From contig CACMVB010000001.1 of the NCBI GenBank assembly GCA_902617025.1, forward strand, positions 186,001-250,000: 64,000 bases of DNA, given 5' to 3'. Under the pieces are notes generated by a model. The model did not search any database, was not told where the DNA came from, and was given only the letters and a program-made list of their open reading frames with translations. Source of the stretch: an uncultured Pelagibacteraceae bacterium (GTDB taxonomy: Bacteria; Pseudomonadota; Alphaproteobacteria; Pelagibacterales; Pelagibacteraceae). The position numbers and the translations under genes are program-made. Below, piece by piece: positions 17,715-25,093 of the stretch; within the stretch, counting starts at the first letter, position 1, and each line of letters starts with the position of its first letter.

Positions 17715-18656
17715 TTAGTTTATCCAACTATTAAAAGTTTTTTGATTTGATTTAATCCACTCTTCAGCATGTTTCTTTATTGCTTTTTCACTTTTCTCAC
17801 CCTTGTTCATTTTTAAGTTCTGAGCAGCAATATCAGCTAAAGGAATAGATGCTTTTTTTAAAAACTTTTCTACTTTTGGATTAGCTTTTAAAAAATCAAC
17901 ATTTGCAGCCGGTCTAATGTCGTTCACACCAAATCCCATATTAAGTTTTGACTTTGTTGCATTTGGTACGCTAACAACTTTTGTTTCACTAAAAGGAGCT
18001 TCGATCCAAACTACATCTTCACCTAATTTTAAAGTGCCGACTGTCCAGTTCGGAGTCCAAGTATAAAATAAAACAGATTTACCATTTTTATATCTTGAAA
18101 TTATATCTGCCATAGCAGCTGAGTAATCTGCTTTTATTGGATTAATAAATTCACCCAGACCAAGTTCCTCAAAATGTCTTGATATAATTTTTTCGCAACC
18201 CCATCCTGGATGGCAAGCAACCATATCTGCTTTACCATCGCCATTTGAGTCAAACTCTTTAGCGTGATTTTTTATATCCATTACAGATTTAATGTTAAAT
18301 TTATCTGCAGTTTTTTTGTCAATTAAGTAACCTTGCAAGCCACCACTTTTTGCAACGAAACCAACAGGCTTAACCTTACCCATTGCCTCTTTGACATAAG
18401 AATCGTGATTTCCAAACCATCCATTAACCCAAAGATCCATATCTCCTGCAGCTGCCGCAACATAAAATACCTGTGGTTTCATAACAGTCGGGCCTGTAAC
18501 TTTATAACCCATTTTTTCTAGTGCTTTTTTATAAACTTCTGCTTGAAAATAACCTGTGTCCCAATCAGCTTTACCCATTTTTATTTCTTTTGCATTTATT
18601 GATAAACTTAATGTTGAAACAAAAACTATTGTTATTAATATTTTTAATAATTTCAT
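17715..18656 (-). CDS. proX: Periplasmic glycine betaine/proline-type binding protein, copy 2
   Basis: This paralogue has the same length (313 residues) and domain plan as its downstream neighbour, with a signal peptide ending SINA. The aromatic segments VNGWFGNHD and YTWTPNWTVG are kept. Differences fall in the signal peptide and at scattered surface or ligand-near sites, for example CHPGWGCEK in place of CPPGWGCEK. The pair may have diverged in ligand or expression level. It is first in the run copy 2, copy 1, permease, and a hairpin lies after it. Confidence 0.87.
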   Translation of the reverse strand: MKLLKILITIVFVSTLSLSINAKEIKMGKADWDTGYFQAEVYKKALEKMGYKVTGPTVMKPQVFYVAAAAGDMDLWVNGWFGNHDSYVKEAMGKVKPVGFVAKSGGLQGYLIDKKTADKFNIKSVMDIKNHAKEFDSNGDGKADMVACHPGWGCEKIISRHFEELGLGEFINPIKADYSAAMADIISRYKNGKSVLFYTWTPNWTVGTLKLGEDVVWIEAPFSETKVVSVPNATKSKLNMGFGVNDIRPAANVDFLKANPKVEKFLKKASIPLADIAAQNLKMNKGEKSEKAIKKHAEEWIKSNQKTFNSWIN

Positions 18657-18740
18657 AATTATCCTTCTGTTGATATTATATTAATTTATAAAGAATTTTA
18701 ATGAAAAGAGAGTATTGTCGCAGAAATATTTAAAGTTGAT

Positions 18741-19139
18741 TTAATCTTTTTTACACTTTTTACAGATACCAAAAAATTCTAAGTTAAATCTTTTAAATTT
18801 CATTCCTTTTTTATGATTAAAACCTGATAAATATTTTGAAAGTTTGGTATCGCTGATCTCATCAACCATTTCGCAACTTTCACAAATTGAAAATGCTGTT
18901 GCTTTTGAAATTTCACAATCTGAGCTTCTGCATGCAACAAAAGCATTTTTACTTTCTATTTTATGAATTTTTCCCATTCCAATCAACTTATCCAATGCTC
19001 GATAAATTTGTTGAGGGGCGTTAATTCCTTTTTTTTGTACATTAAATAATATGGAATAAGCTTTTAAAGGACCTTTTGCCTTCTGAATAATATCTAAAAC
19101 TATTTGTTGGTTTCTAGAAAGTGTTTGTGCTCTTGCCAT
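18741..19139 (-). CDS. zur: Zinc uptake regulator, Fur family
   Basis: The 132-residue protein has an N-terminal winged helix with INAPQQIYRALDKLIGMGKIHKI (about 38-60) as the recognition segment. The C-terminal domain has CESCEMVDE and CKKCKKD, the two CxxC pairs that hold structural zinc. Zur represses zinc uptake genes when zinc is sufficient. Its gene is the last of znuC-znuB-zur, and two matching operator boxes lie between znuC and znuA, which favours Zur over Fur or Mur. Confidence 0.88.
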   Translation of the reverse strand: MARAQTLSRNQQIVLDIIQKAKGPLKAYSILFNVQKKGINAPQQIYRALDKLIGMGKIHKIESKNAFVACRSSDCEISKATAFSICESCEMVDEISDTKLSKYLSGFNHKKGMKFKRFNLEFFGICKKCKKD

Positions 19140-19162
19140 AAATATAATTTACTAATTAATTA

Positions 19163-19966
19163 TCATTTTTTCAATTCGGAATATTTTTTAAACTTTAAAA
19201 GTGAAAAACAAAAAAGTATTAAAGCTGCGGTTATTATTGATGGACCTGATGCGGTATTAAATTCTAAAGAAGAAAATAATCCTATTAAAATAGATAATAG
19301 TCCTCCAATTGTCGATAAAATAACCATCTGTAATGGATTGTTAGATATATTTCTTGCAAGAGCTGCGGGAATTATTAGCATTCCAGTTATTAAAAGAAGT
19401 CCGACTATTTTAATTGAAATAGCAATTATTGCTGCCATCAAAATTGTGAATATTGCATTATACCTATCAGGGTTCATCCCTTCTGCTTTAGCTAAATCAT
19501 AATTTATTGTGGAAGCAAACAAAGGTTTCCAAATAATCTTTAAAATTATTAAAATAAATACGCCACCACCCCAAATTAATAACAAATCACTTTGACTTAC
19601 AGCTAATATATCGCCAAATAACAAACCCATAACATCAAATCTAATAGTTGTTAAAAATCCAATAATTACAAGTCCTATTGCTAGCGATGAATGGGCTAAT
19701 AAACCTAACAAAGCATCGTTAGGAAGATTTGTTTTAGTTTGTAATTGAAGGAGAAAAATTGCTAAAACTGCTGATATTAAAAAAACTGAAAAAGCAATAT
19801 TAAGTTCAAATACCAAAGCCATAGTTACACCTAATAAAGCTGAATGCGCAAGTGTACCTGCAAAAAAAGACAATCTTCTCCAAATTACAAAGCATCCTAT
19901 TGGACCTGTTATTAAAGCTATTCCAATTCCTGCAAGTAAAGCTCTTATAAAAAAATCATTAAGCAT
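19163..19966 (-). CDS. znuB: High-affinity zinc ABC transporter permease
   Basis: This 267-residue ABC-3 family permease has about eight hydrophobic segments. GPIGCFVIWRRLSFFAGTLAHSALLG (about 21-46) and the LAKAEGMN segment in the second half match metal ABC permeases. It should form the inner-membrane zinc channel. It lies 1 base downstream of znuC and is followed by zur after 23 bases. Confidence 0.93.
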   Translation of the reverse strand: MLNDFFIRALLAGIGIALITGPIGCFVIWRRLSFFAGTLAHSALLGVTMALVFELNIAFSVFLISAVLAIFLLQLQTKTNLPNDALLGLLAHSSLAIGLVIIGFLTTIRFDVMGLLFGDILAVSQSDLLLIWGGGVFILIILKIIWKPLFASTINYDLAKAEGMNPDRYNAIFTILMAAIIAISIKIVGLLLITGMLIIPAALARNISNNPLQMVILSTIGGLLSILIGLFSSLEFNTASGPSIITAALILFCFSLLKFKKYSELKK

Positions 19967-19967
19967 A

Positions 19968-20714
19968 TTATTTTTGATCTATTGTTCCATCTTGAGAGTG
20001 AGTATGATCATGTTTATGTTCATATAAAGATAAGATATTGGAAGCTCTATCTCCGAACAATTCCTTATATTTACTGTCTTTAACGACTTTATGAGGTGCT
20101 CCAGAACAACATACATGTCCATTTAAACATAATACAAAATCAGTTGCAGACATTACTACATGTAGATCATGTGAAATTAAAAGAATTCCACATTTCATTT
20201 TTTCTGAAATTTGTTTGATTAATTCATATAGAGCAATTTCACCTTTAAAATCAACACCTTGTACTGGCTCATCAAGAACTAATAATTCTGGTTTTTTAGA
20301 AATAGCTCTTGCTATCAAAACTCTTTGGAACTCTCCTCCAGATAAATTACTTAAACTTTTATTTTTTAGGTGTTCAACACCAGTTAAATTTAAAGCAATA
20401 TTAATTTGATCTTGAGTTAATTCTTCTGTCAAAGTCATAAAATCCAATACTCTTATTGGCAAGGTCCAATCTATTGAAATTTTTTGAGGCACGTATCCAA
20501 TTTTGTCAGTATATTTTTTAACTTTGCCATCTATCTTTTTATAAATTCCTAAAGCAATTTTTGCTGTTGTTGATTTCCCAGAGCCATTTGGACCTATCAA
20601 AGTGACTATCTCACCTTGTTTAATCTCAAATGAAACTCCTTTAACTAAAGATTTGTCGTTTATAGAAACGCCAGCATTTTCAACCTTTAGTAGAACTTTA
20701 TTTTTATTTTCCAT
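19968..20714 (-). CDS. znuC: Zinc ABC transporter ATP-binding protein
   Basis: The 248-residue ATPase has Walker A GPNGSGKST (about 38-46), the Q-loop YVPQK, signature LSGGEFQR and Walker B LLVLDEPVQGVD. An HDL switch His follows. A C-terminal tail with EHKHDHTHSQDG is His-rich, a feature seen in zinc transport ATPases. It powers import through ZnuB and is the first gene of the znuC-znuB-zur operon, which starts next to the Zur boxes. Confidence 0.94.
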   Translation of the reverse strand: MENKNKVLLKVENAGVSINDKSLVKGVSFEIKQGEIVTLIGPNGSGKSTTAKIALGIYKKIDGKVKKYTDKIGYVPQKISIDWTLPIRVLDFMTLTEELTQDQINIALNLTGVEHLKNKSLSNLSGGEFQRVLIARAISKKPELLVLDEPVQGVDFKGEIALYELIKQISEKMKCGILLISHDLHVVMSATDFVLCLNGHVCCSGAPHKVVKDSKYKELFGDRASNILSLYEHKHDHTHSQDGTIDQK

Positions 20715-20738
20715 ATTAAAAACCTTGACCTCAAATAT

Positions 20739-20751
20739 GTTATATTATAAC
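20739..20751. promoter_or_regulatory. Zur box 1 (znuC-proximal)
   Basis: The 13-base site gttatattataac is a 6+1+6 palindrome that matches the proteobacterial Zur consensus core. It contains a TATAAT on the minus strand, so a bound repressor could cover the -10 element of znuC. An identical copy lies 17 bases away. Confidence 0.82.
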
Positions 20752-20755
20752 AAAC

Positions 20756-20768
20756 GTTATATTATAAC
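20756..20768. promoter_or_regulatory. Zur box 2 (znuA-proximal)
   Basis: This is an exact second copy of gttatattataac, separated from the first by aaac. Its centre is 17 bases from that of box 1, and it ends 3 bases before the znuA ATG. Binding here should block znuA, and paired dimers may repress both directions together. Confidence 0.82.
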
Positions 20769-20771
20769 ACT

Positions 20772-21806
20772 ATGATAAACAAATTTATTAAGCTTACAAT
20801 TACTTTATTTTTTACATTAACTCTAAGTTTTTCTGCCAATGCAGAGATTAAAGTTGTGGCTTCTATTAAACCAATACATTCACTAGCTAGTTATTTGATG
20901 GATGGAGTGGGTAAACCAGATTTAATTGTTGATGGATATAATTCTCCACATGGATTTGCATTAAAACCATCACACGCTAAAATGTTGCAAAATGCTGACT
21001 TAATATTTTGGGTTGGCGAAGACTTAGAAACTTTTTTAGAAAAACCATTAAAATCAATAGCAAAAAAAGCTGAAAAAATAGAATTAATGGAAATCAAGGG
21101 TGTAAAAAAATTAGAATTCAGAGAAAGAAACATATTCGAAGGGCATGATGATCACGGACACGATGATCATAAAGAACATGGTCATAAAGAGGATAAACAT
21201 GATGATCATAAAGAACATGGTCATAAAGAGGATAAACATGATGATCATAAAGAACATGGTCATAAAGAGGATAAACATGATGATCATCACGAGCATGCTC
21301 ACGGCGAACACGATCCGCATATTTGGCTTGATCCAATAAACGCAAAAGCAATCTTAAGTGAGATGGCAGAGCATTTAATTGAAAAAGATCCAAACAATGC
21401 ATCTGCTTATAAAGCTAATTTAAAGAAGGCTCATAAAGCTTTAGACAATCTTACAAAAAAAGTTAAATCTGAGCTAAAAGGAGATTTTAAATCTATTGTA
21501 TTCCATGATGCCTACCAGTATTTTGAAAAAAGATTTAATGTAAATGTTTTGGGAGCTTTTACAGTTAATACAGATGTATTACCAGGAGCTGAGCAATTGG
21601 CTGAAATCAGAGAAATAATTGAACATGAAAAAGTAACTTGTGTATTTTCAGAACCTCAATTTAATCCAGATATTATAAAAGCAGTTGCAAAAGATACCAA
21701 TATTAAGACTGGAGTTATAGATCCATTAGGAGCAACTCTTGATCCAGGAAAAGATTTATACTTTGATTTAATAAGAAATATGTATGCTTCTTTTAAGAGT
21801 TGTTAA
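20772..21806 (+). CDS. znuA: Periplasmic zinc-binding protein with expanded His-rich loop
   Basis: The 344-residue precursor has a signal peptide ending SANA (about residue 24). It is a cluster A-I metal-binding protein. The zinc ligands expected for ZnuA are visible as the His in NSPHGFALKPS (about 60), the His in HDPHIWLDP (about 180) and the His in VFHDAYQYFEKRF. Between the first two lies a His/Asp/Glu/Lys-rich loop (about 125-175) made of three identical 13-residue units plus flanks. The loop probably gathers zinc for the main site. The gene is divergent from znuC across the Zur boxes. Confidence 0.94.
   Translation: MINKFIKLTITLFFTLTLSFSANAEIKVVASIKPIHSLASYLMDGVGKPDLIVDGYNSPHGFALKPSHAKMLQNADLIFWVGEDLETFLEKPLKSIAKKAEKIELMEIKGVKKLEFRERNIFEGHDDHGHDDHKEHGHKEDKHDDHKEHGHKEDKHDDHKEHGHKEDKHDDHHEHAHGEHDPHIWLDPINAKAILSEMAEHLIEKDPNNASAYKANLKKAHKALDNLTKKVKSELKGDFKSIVFHDAYQYFEKRFNVNVLGAFTVNTDVLPGAEQLAEIREIIEHEKVTCVFSEPQFNPDIIKAVAKDTNIKTGVIDPLGATLDPGKDLYFDLIRNMYASFKSC
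21162..21278 (+). repeat. Three perfect 39-bp tandem repeats inside znuA
   Basis: Units run 21162-21200, 21201-21239 and 21240-21278 with identical bases, followed by a 9-base partial unit. Each encodes DDHKEHGHKEDKH. Identity at the DNA level, including third positions, indicates recent expansion. The in-frame unit length keeps the gene intact. Confidence 0.95.
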
Positions 21807-21811
21807 ATAAT

Positions 21812-23254
21812 TTATCTTTCAATAACCATAGTATCTTTAGAGCCACCACCTTGAGAACTGTTTACAATAGTGCTTCCTTTTTTAAGAGCTACTCTAGTTA
21901 ATCCACCTGTTGTAACCCAGGTTTTTTTACCGGTTAATACAAATGGTCTAAGGTCTAAATGTCTTGGCTCAATTCCCTCTTCAGCAATTGTAGGGTTAGT
22001 GGATAAAATTTCTAATGGTTGAGCAATATAATCACAAGGATTAGCTTTTATCTTGTTAATCATATTTTCTCTCTCATCCTTTGAGGCCATCGGACCAATT
22101 AATATTCCATTACCACCTGATCCATTGGTAGGTTTTACAACTAATTTAGAGATATTTTCGATAACATGATCTTTATGGATTTTTTTTCTACATAAAAATG
22201 TTTTTACTTGTTTTAGTTTTGGTTCTTCGTTTAAATAAAACTTAATCATCTTATCAACGTAAGAATAGATAGCTTTATCATCTGCTATTCCTGTCCCAGG
22301 TGCATTTACAATACCAACATTACCTTTACGCCAACATTTAAATAAACCGGGTACTCCAAGCAAAGAATGTTTATAAAAAACTTTTGGATCTAAGAAGTTG
22401 TCGTCTATTCTTCTATAAATACAATCAACTTTCATAGGGCCTGTTACAGTTTTCATATAAACAAAATCTTTTTCAACGAATAAATCTTTCCCCTCTACAA
22501 GCGCGATACCCATTTGTTCAGCTAAAAATCTATGTTCGAAATAAGCTGAGTTATATCTTCCTGGAGTTAACACACACATGTGTGGGTTTCTTGTTTTTCG
22601 AGGGACACATTCAAGCATACAGTGATATAATTTGTTTGGATATTGATGAACTGAAGAAACTTTGTATTTTGTAAATAATTCAGGAAAGACATCTCGCATT
22701 ACCATTCGATTTTCAAGCATGTAAGAAACTCCTGATGGAACACGCAAGTTATCTTCTAGAACCATGAACTCACCATTGATATTTCTTATTAAATCAATTC
22801 CTGAAATGTTGGACCAAGCTTTATATTTTGGTGAAAAACCATAGCACTCTCTTAAATAAAATGGAGAATTAAAAACTAAATCTTCAGGAATAATATTGTC
22901 TTTAAAAATTTTTCTGTCGTTGTAAACATCGTCTATAAAAAGGTTAAGAGCTTTTACTCTTTGAAGTAGTCCTTTTGAAACCTTAGCCCAATCTTTTTTT
23001 AGAATAATTCTAGGAATAATATCTAAAGGCCACTTTTTTTCTTGGAGTTTTTTTCCTGATGAATAAACTCGAAAATTAATTCCCCTAGCATTTATTGTAC
23101 TTGCGCAGTTCTTTTCAATTTCATTTAACTTCTTGATGCCATGTCTCTCTAAAATGTGAGAGATAATAACAGCTTGCCTACGCAACTTATGGTCAGAGTT
23201 TAAGTACTCGTCATAAGTTTTTTTAGAATCGTATTTTTTCCACAAATTCACCAT
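21812..23254 (-). CDS. Circularly permuted ATP-grasp type 2 protein (DUF404/DUF407)
   Basis: The 480-residue protein matches the circularly permuted ATP-grasp family. GIDLIRNINGEFMVLEDNLRVPSG (about 150-173) is the conserved block, VKPTNGSGGNGI (about 372) resembles the ATP-grasp glycine loop, and an RPFVLTG stretch occurs near the end. Such proteins are thought to form peptide-like bonds, and elsewhere are often found with alpha-E and transglutaminase-like genes and an Anbu protease. Here Anbu is divergent and next door, but the other two partners are absent nearby. Reaction and substrate are unknown. Confidence 0.85.
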   Translation of the reverse strand: MVNLWKKYDSKKTYDEYLNSDHKLRRQAVIISHILERHGIKKLNEIEKNCASTINARGINFRVYSSGKKLQEKKWPLDIIPRIILKKDWAKVSKGLLQRVKALNLFIDDVYNDRKIFKDNIIPEDLVFNSPFYLRECYGFSPKYKAWSNISGIDLIRNINGEFMVLEDNLRVPSGVSYMLENRMVMRDVFPELFTKYKVSSVHQYPNKLYHCMLECVPRKTRNPHMCVLTPGRYNSAYFEHRFLAEQMGIALVEGKDLFVEKDFVYMKTVTGPMKVDCIYRRIDDNFLDPKVFYKHSLLGVPGLFKCWRKGNVGIVNAPGTGIADDKAIYSYVDKMIKFYLNEEPKLKQVKTFLCRKKIHKDHVIENISKLVVKPTNGSGGNGILIGPMASKDERENMINKIKANPCDYIAQPLEILSTNPTIAEEGIEPRHLDLRPFVLTGKKTWVTTGGLTRVALKKGSTIVNSSQGGGSKDTMVIER

Positions 23255-23359
23255 TTTATAATTCTTAATAGTTTGATGCCTTTATCAAATGCACAAATTC
23301 GATAATAGCTATGATAATTAAGAATTGAATATTTACTGTTTTTTAAATAAGAATTCACC

Positions 23360-24082
23360 ATGACATATTGTATAGGTATTAAGACTAATGAAGGCGTTGT
23401 GTTAGCTTCTGACTCTAGAACAAACGCTGGTTTAGATAATGTAAACATTTATTCTAAAATGCTTACTTACGACGTAGGTGACAGAACAGTTGTTATAGTT
23501 ACTTCAGGAAACTTGGCAACATCGCAAGCAGTTTTTAAGTCTATTGAGAAAGACATAAAAGAAAATTCATCGAACAATCTCAATAAATGTAAAGATTTTG
23601 AGCAAATAGCTTCATATGTTGGGAAACTTACTATTAAACACTCATCTCCAGACGGAGTGAACACTGACAGCCTTGTTTTAGGGGCTACATTTATTATTGG
23701 AGGGCAAATAAGAGGTCAAGATTTAGAATTGTACTTAGTTTATCCTCAAGGAAATTATATTAGGCCAGCAGATAGTAAACCGTATTTGGTAATTGGTGAA
23801 GTAAAGTATGGGAAGCCCATACTCGATAGAGTTATAACTCCTAATGTTTCAATAGGAGATGCATCTAGATGTGCATTAATATCTATGGACTCCACACTCA
23901 AAAGTGATTTAACAGTAGGCCCGCCAATTGATATTGCCGTCTATAAAAAAGATCAAAAAAAATTATCTTACCTTAAATGTTTAAATACATCTGATGAAGA
24001 TTACAAAAAAATTTGCAACCAATGGTCTGATAAAGTTCTTCAGGTATTTGATACTTTCCCAAAATTTGATTGGGAAAAATAA
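23360..24082 (+). CDS. Proteasome-type protease, Anbu-like
   Basis: The 240-residue product begins MTYCIGIKTNEGVVLASDSR. Thr2 should be the N-terminal nucleophile after Met removal, with Asp18 in ASDSR and a Lys near residue 33 completing the Ntn-hydrolase set. The length and the MTYC start fit Anbu, the bacterial proteasome-like family, rather than HslV, which is shorter and has an ATPase partner. No HslU gene is nearby. It is divergent from the ATP-grasp gene with a 105-base gap that should hold both promoters. The physiological substrate is unknown. Confidence 0.85.
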   Translation: MTYCIGIKTNEGVVLASDSRTNAGLDNVNIYSKMLTYDVGDRTVVIVTSGNLATSQAVFKSIEKDIKENSSNNLNKCKDFEQIASYVGKLTIKHSSPDGVNTDSLVLGATFIIGGQIRGQDLELYLVYPQGNYIRPADSKPYLVIGEVKYGKPILDRVITPNVSIGDASRCALISMDSTLKSDLTVGPPIDIAVYKKDQKKLSYLKCLNTSDEDYKKICNQWSDKVLQVFDTFPKFDWEK

Positions 24083-24085
24083 TCT

Positions 24086-25093
24086 TTAAGCAAAAACCTC
24101 GCCCCATGTACCTTTAGTAGAAGCTTTAGAATATTCTGTAGCTCTACCTTCAAAAAAGTTCATGTGCTCTACTCCGTTAAGCATAGTGTCCAACCACGTT
24201 AATGGATTTTTCTTAACATCGTAGATAGGATTTAAACCTAATTGCTCTAATCTTCTGTTACCAATAAATCTAATGTACTGTTTAACTTCTTCAGCTGTTA
24301 ACCCTTGCATTGGACCCATTTGAAAAGCAAGATCAATGAATGCATCTTCGTGGTGAACGATTGTTTTGCATGCCTCGTAAATTTCATTTTTTAATTTATC
24401 ATTCCAAATTTGTGGTTCTTCTTTAATGAAATCTCTAAAGAGTCTGATCATAGAATTACAGTGCAAAGTTTCATCTCTAACTGACCACGTTACTATTTGG
24501 CCCATCCCTTTCATTTTATTAAATCTAGGGAAGTTTAATAAGATTGCGAAACTAGCAAACAATTGTAAACCTTCTGTGAAAGCAGAAAATACAGCCATTG
24601 TCATTGCTATATTGTGTTTTGATTTAACATCAAAACCTTGCATGTAGTCATACTTATCTTTCATTTCTTTGTACTGTAAGAAAGCTGAGTACTCTGTTTC
24701 TGGCATTCCGATTGTATCTAATAGATGAGAATAAGCAGCAATATGCACTGTTTCCATTGCTGCAAAGGCTGTCATCATCATTAAAACTTCTGTTGGTTTA
24801 AATACTGTTGTGTAATGTCTTAAGTAGCAATTATTTACTTCAACATCTGCTTGAGTAAAAAATCTAAAGATATGAGTTAAAAGATTTTTTTCTTCAACTG
24901 ATAAATTTTTCTGCCAATCTCTAACATCGTCTCCTAGAGGAACCTCTTCTGGTAACCAATGAATTCTTTGTTGAGTTAACCAGGCATCGTAACACCATGG
25001 ATATCTAAAGGGTTTGTAAACTGGGTTTTCTACTAATAAACCCATTTTATTAGGCTGGATTATTGTTGGTTTAGTTTTTTCTGCTACTGACAT
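24086..25093 (-). CDS. nrdB: Ribonucleoside-diphosphate reductase beta subunit, class I
   Basis: This ferritin-like subunit has the radical and diiron residues. METVHIAAYSH (about 114-124) keeps the E-x2-H-x3-Y spacing of the tyrosyl-radical site. HIFRFFTQADVEVNN lies earlier, and DETLHC plus HHEDAFIDLAF supply later iron ligands. Its C-terminus (GTWGEVFA) is the tail that docks on NrdA. I chose the ATG at 25093, which overlaps the nrdA end by 10 bases; a GTG lies three codons upstream. It provides the radical for deoxynucleotide synthesis. Confidence 0.94.
   Translation of the reverse strand: MSVAEKTKPTIIQPNKMGLLVENPVYKPFRYPWCYDAWLTQQRIHWLPEEVPLGDDVRDWQKNLSVEEKNLLTHIFRFFTQADVEVNNCYLRHYTTVFKPTEVLMMMTAFAAMETVHIAAYSHLLDTIGMPETEYSAFLQYKEMKDKYDYMQGFDVKSKHNIAMTMAVFSAFTEGLQLFASFAILLNFPRFNKMKGMGQIVTWSVRDETLHCNSMIRLFRDFIKEEPQIWNDKLKNEIYEACKTIVHHEDAFIDLAFQMGPMQGLTAEEVKQYIRFIGNRRLEQLGLNPIYDVKKNPLTWLDTMLNGVEHMNFFEGRATEYSKASTKGTWGEVFA

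Noticed and set aside
19104-19502. 132-codon plus-strand frame over zur start and znuB end
   Set aside because: It is antisense to two well-supported genes and shows no domain.
21162-21278. Regularly spaced repeat resembling a CRISPR array
   Set aside because: The units are directly adjacent with no spacers and keep the znuA reading frame, so they are a coding tandem repeat.
21111-21402. Open frames antisense to the His-rich part of znuA
   Set aside because: They are mirror products of the 39-bp repeats, repetitive and of low complexity, with no ribosome site; the sense frame has a signal peptide and all ZnuA motifs.
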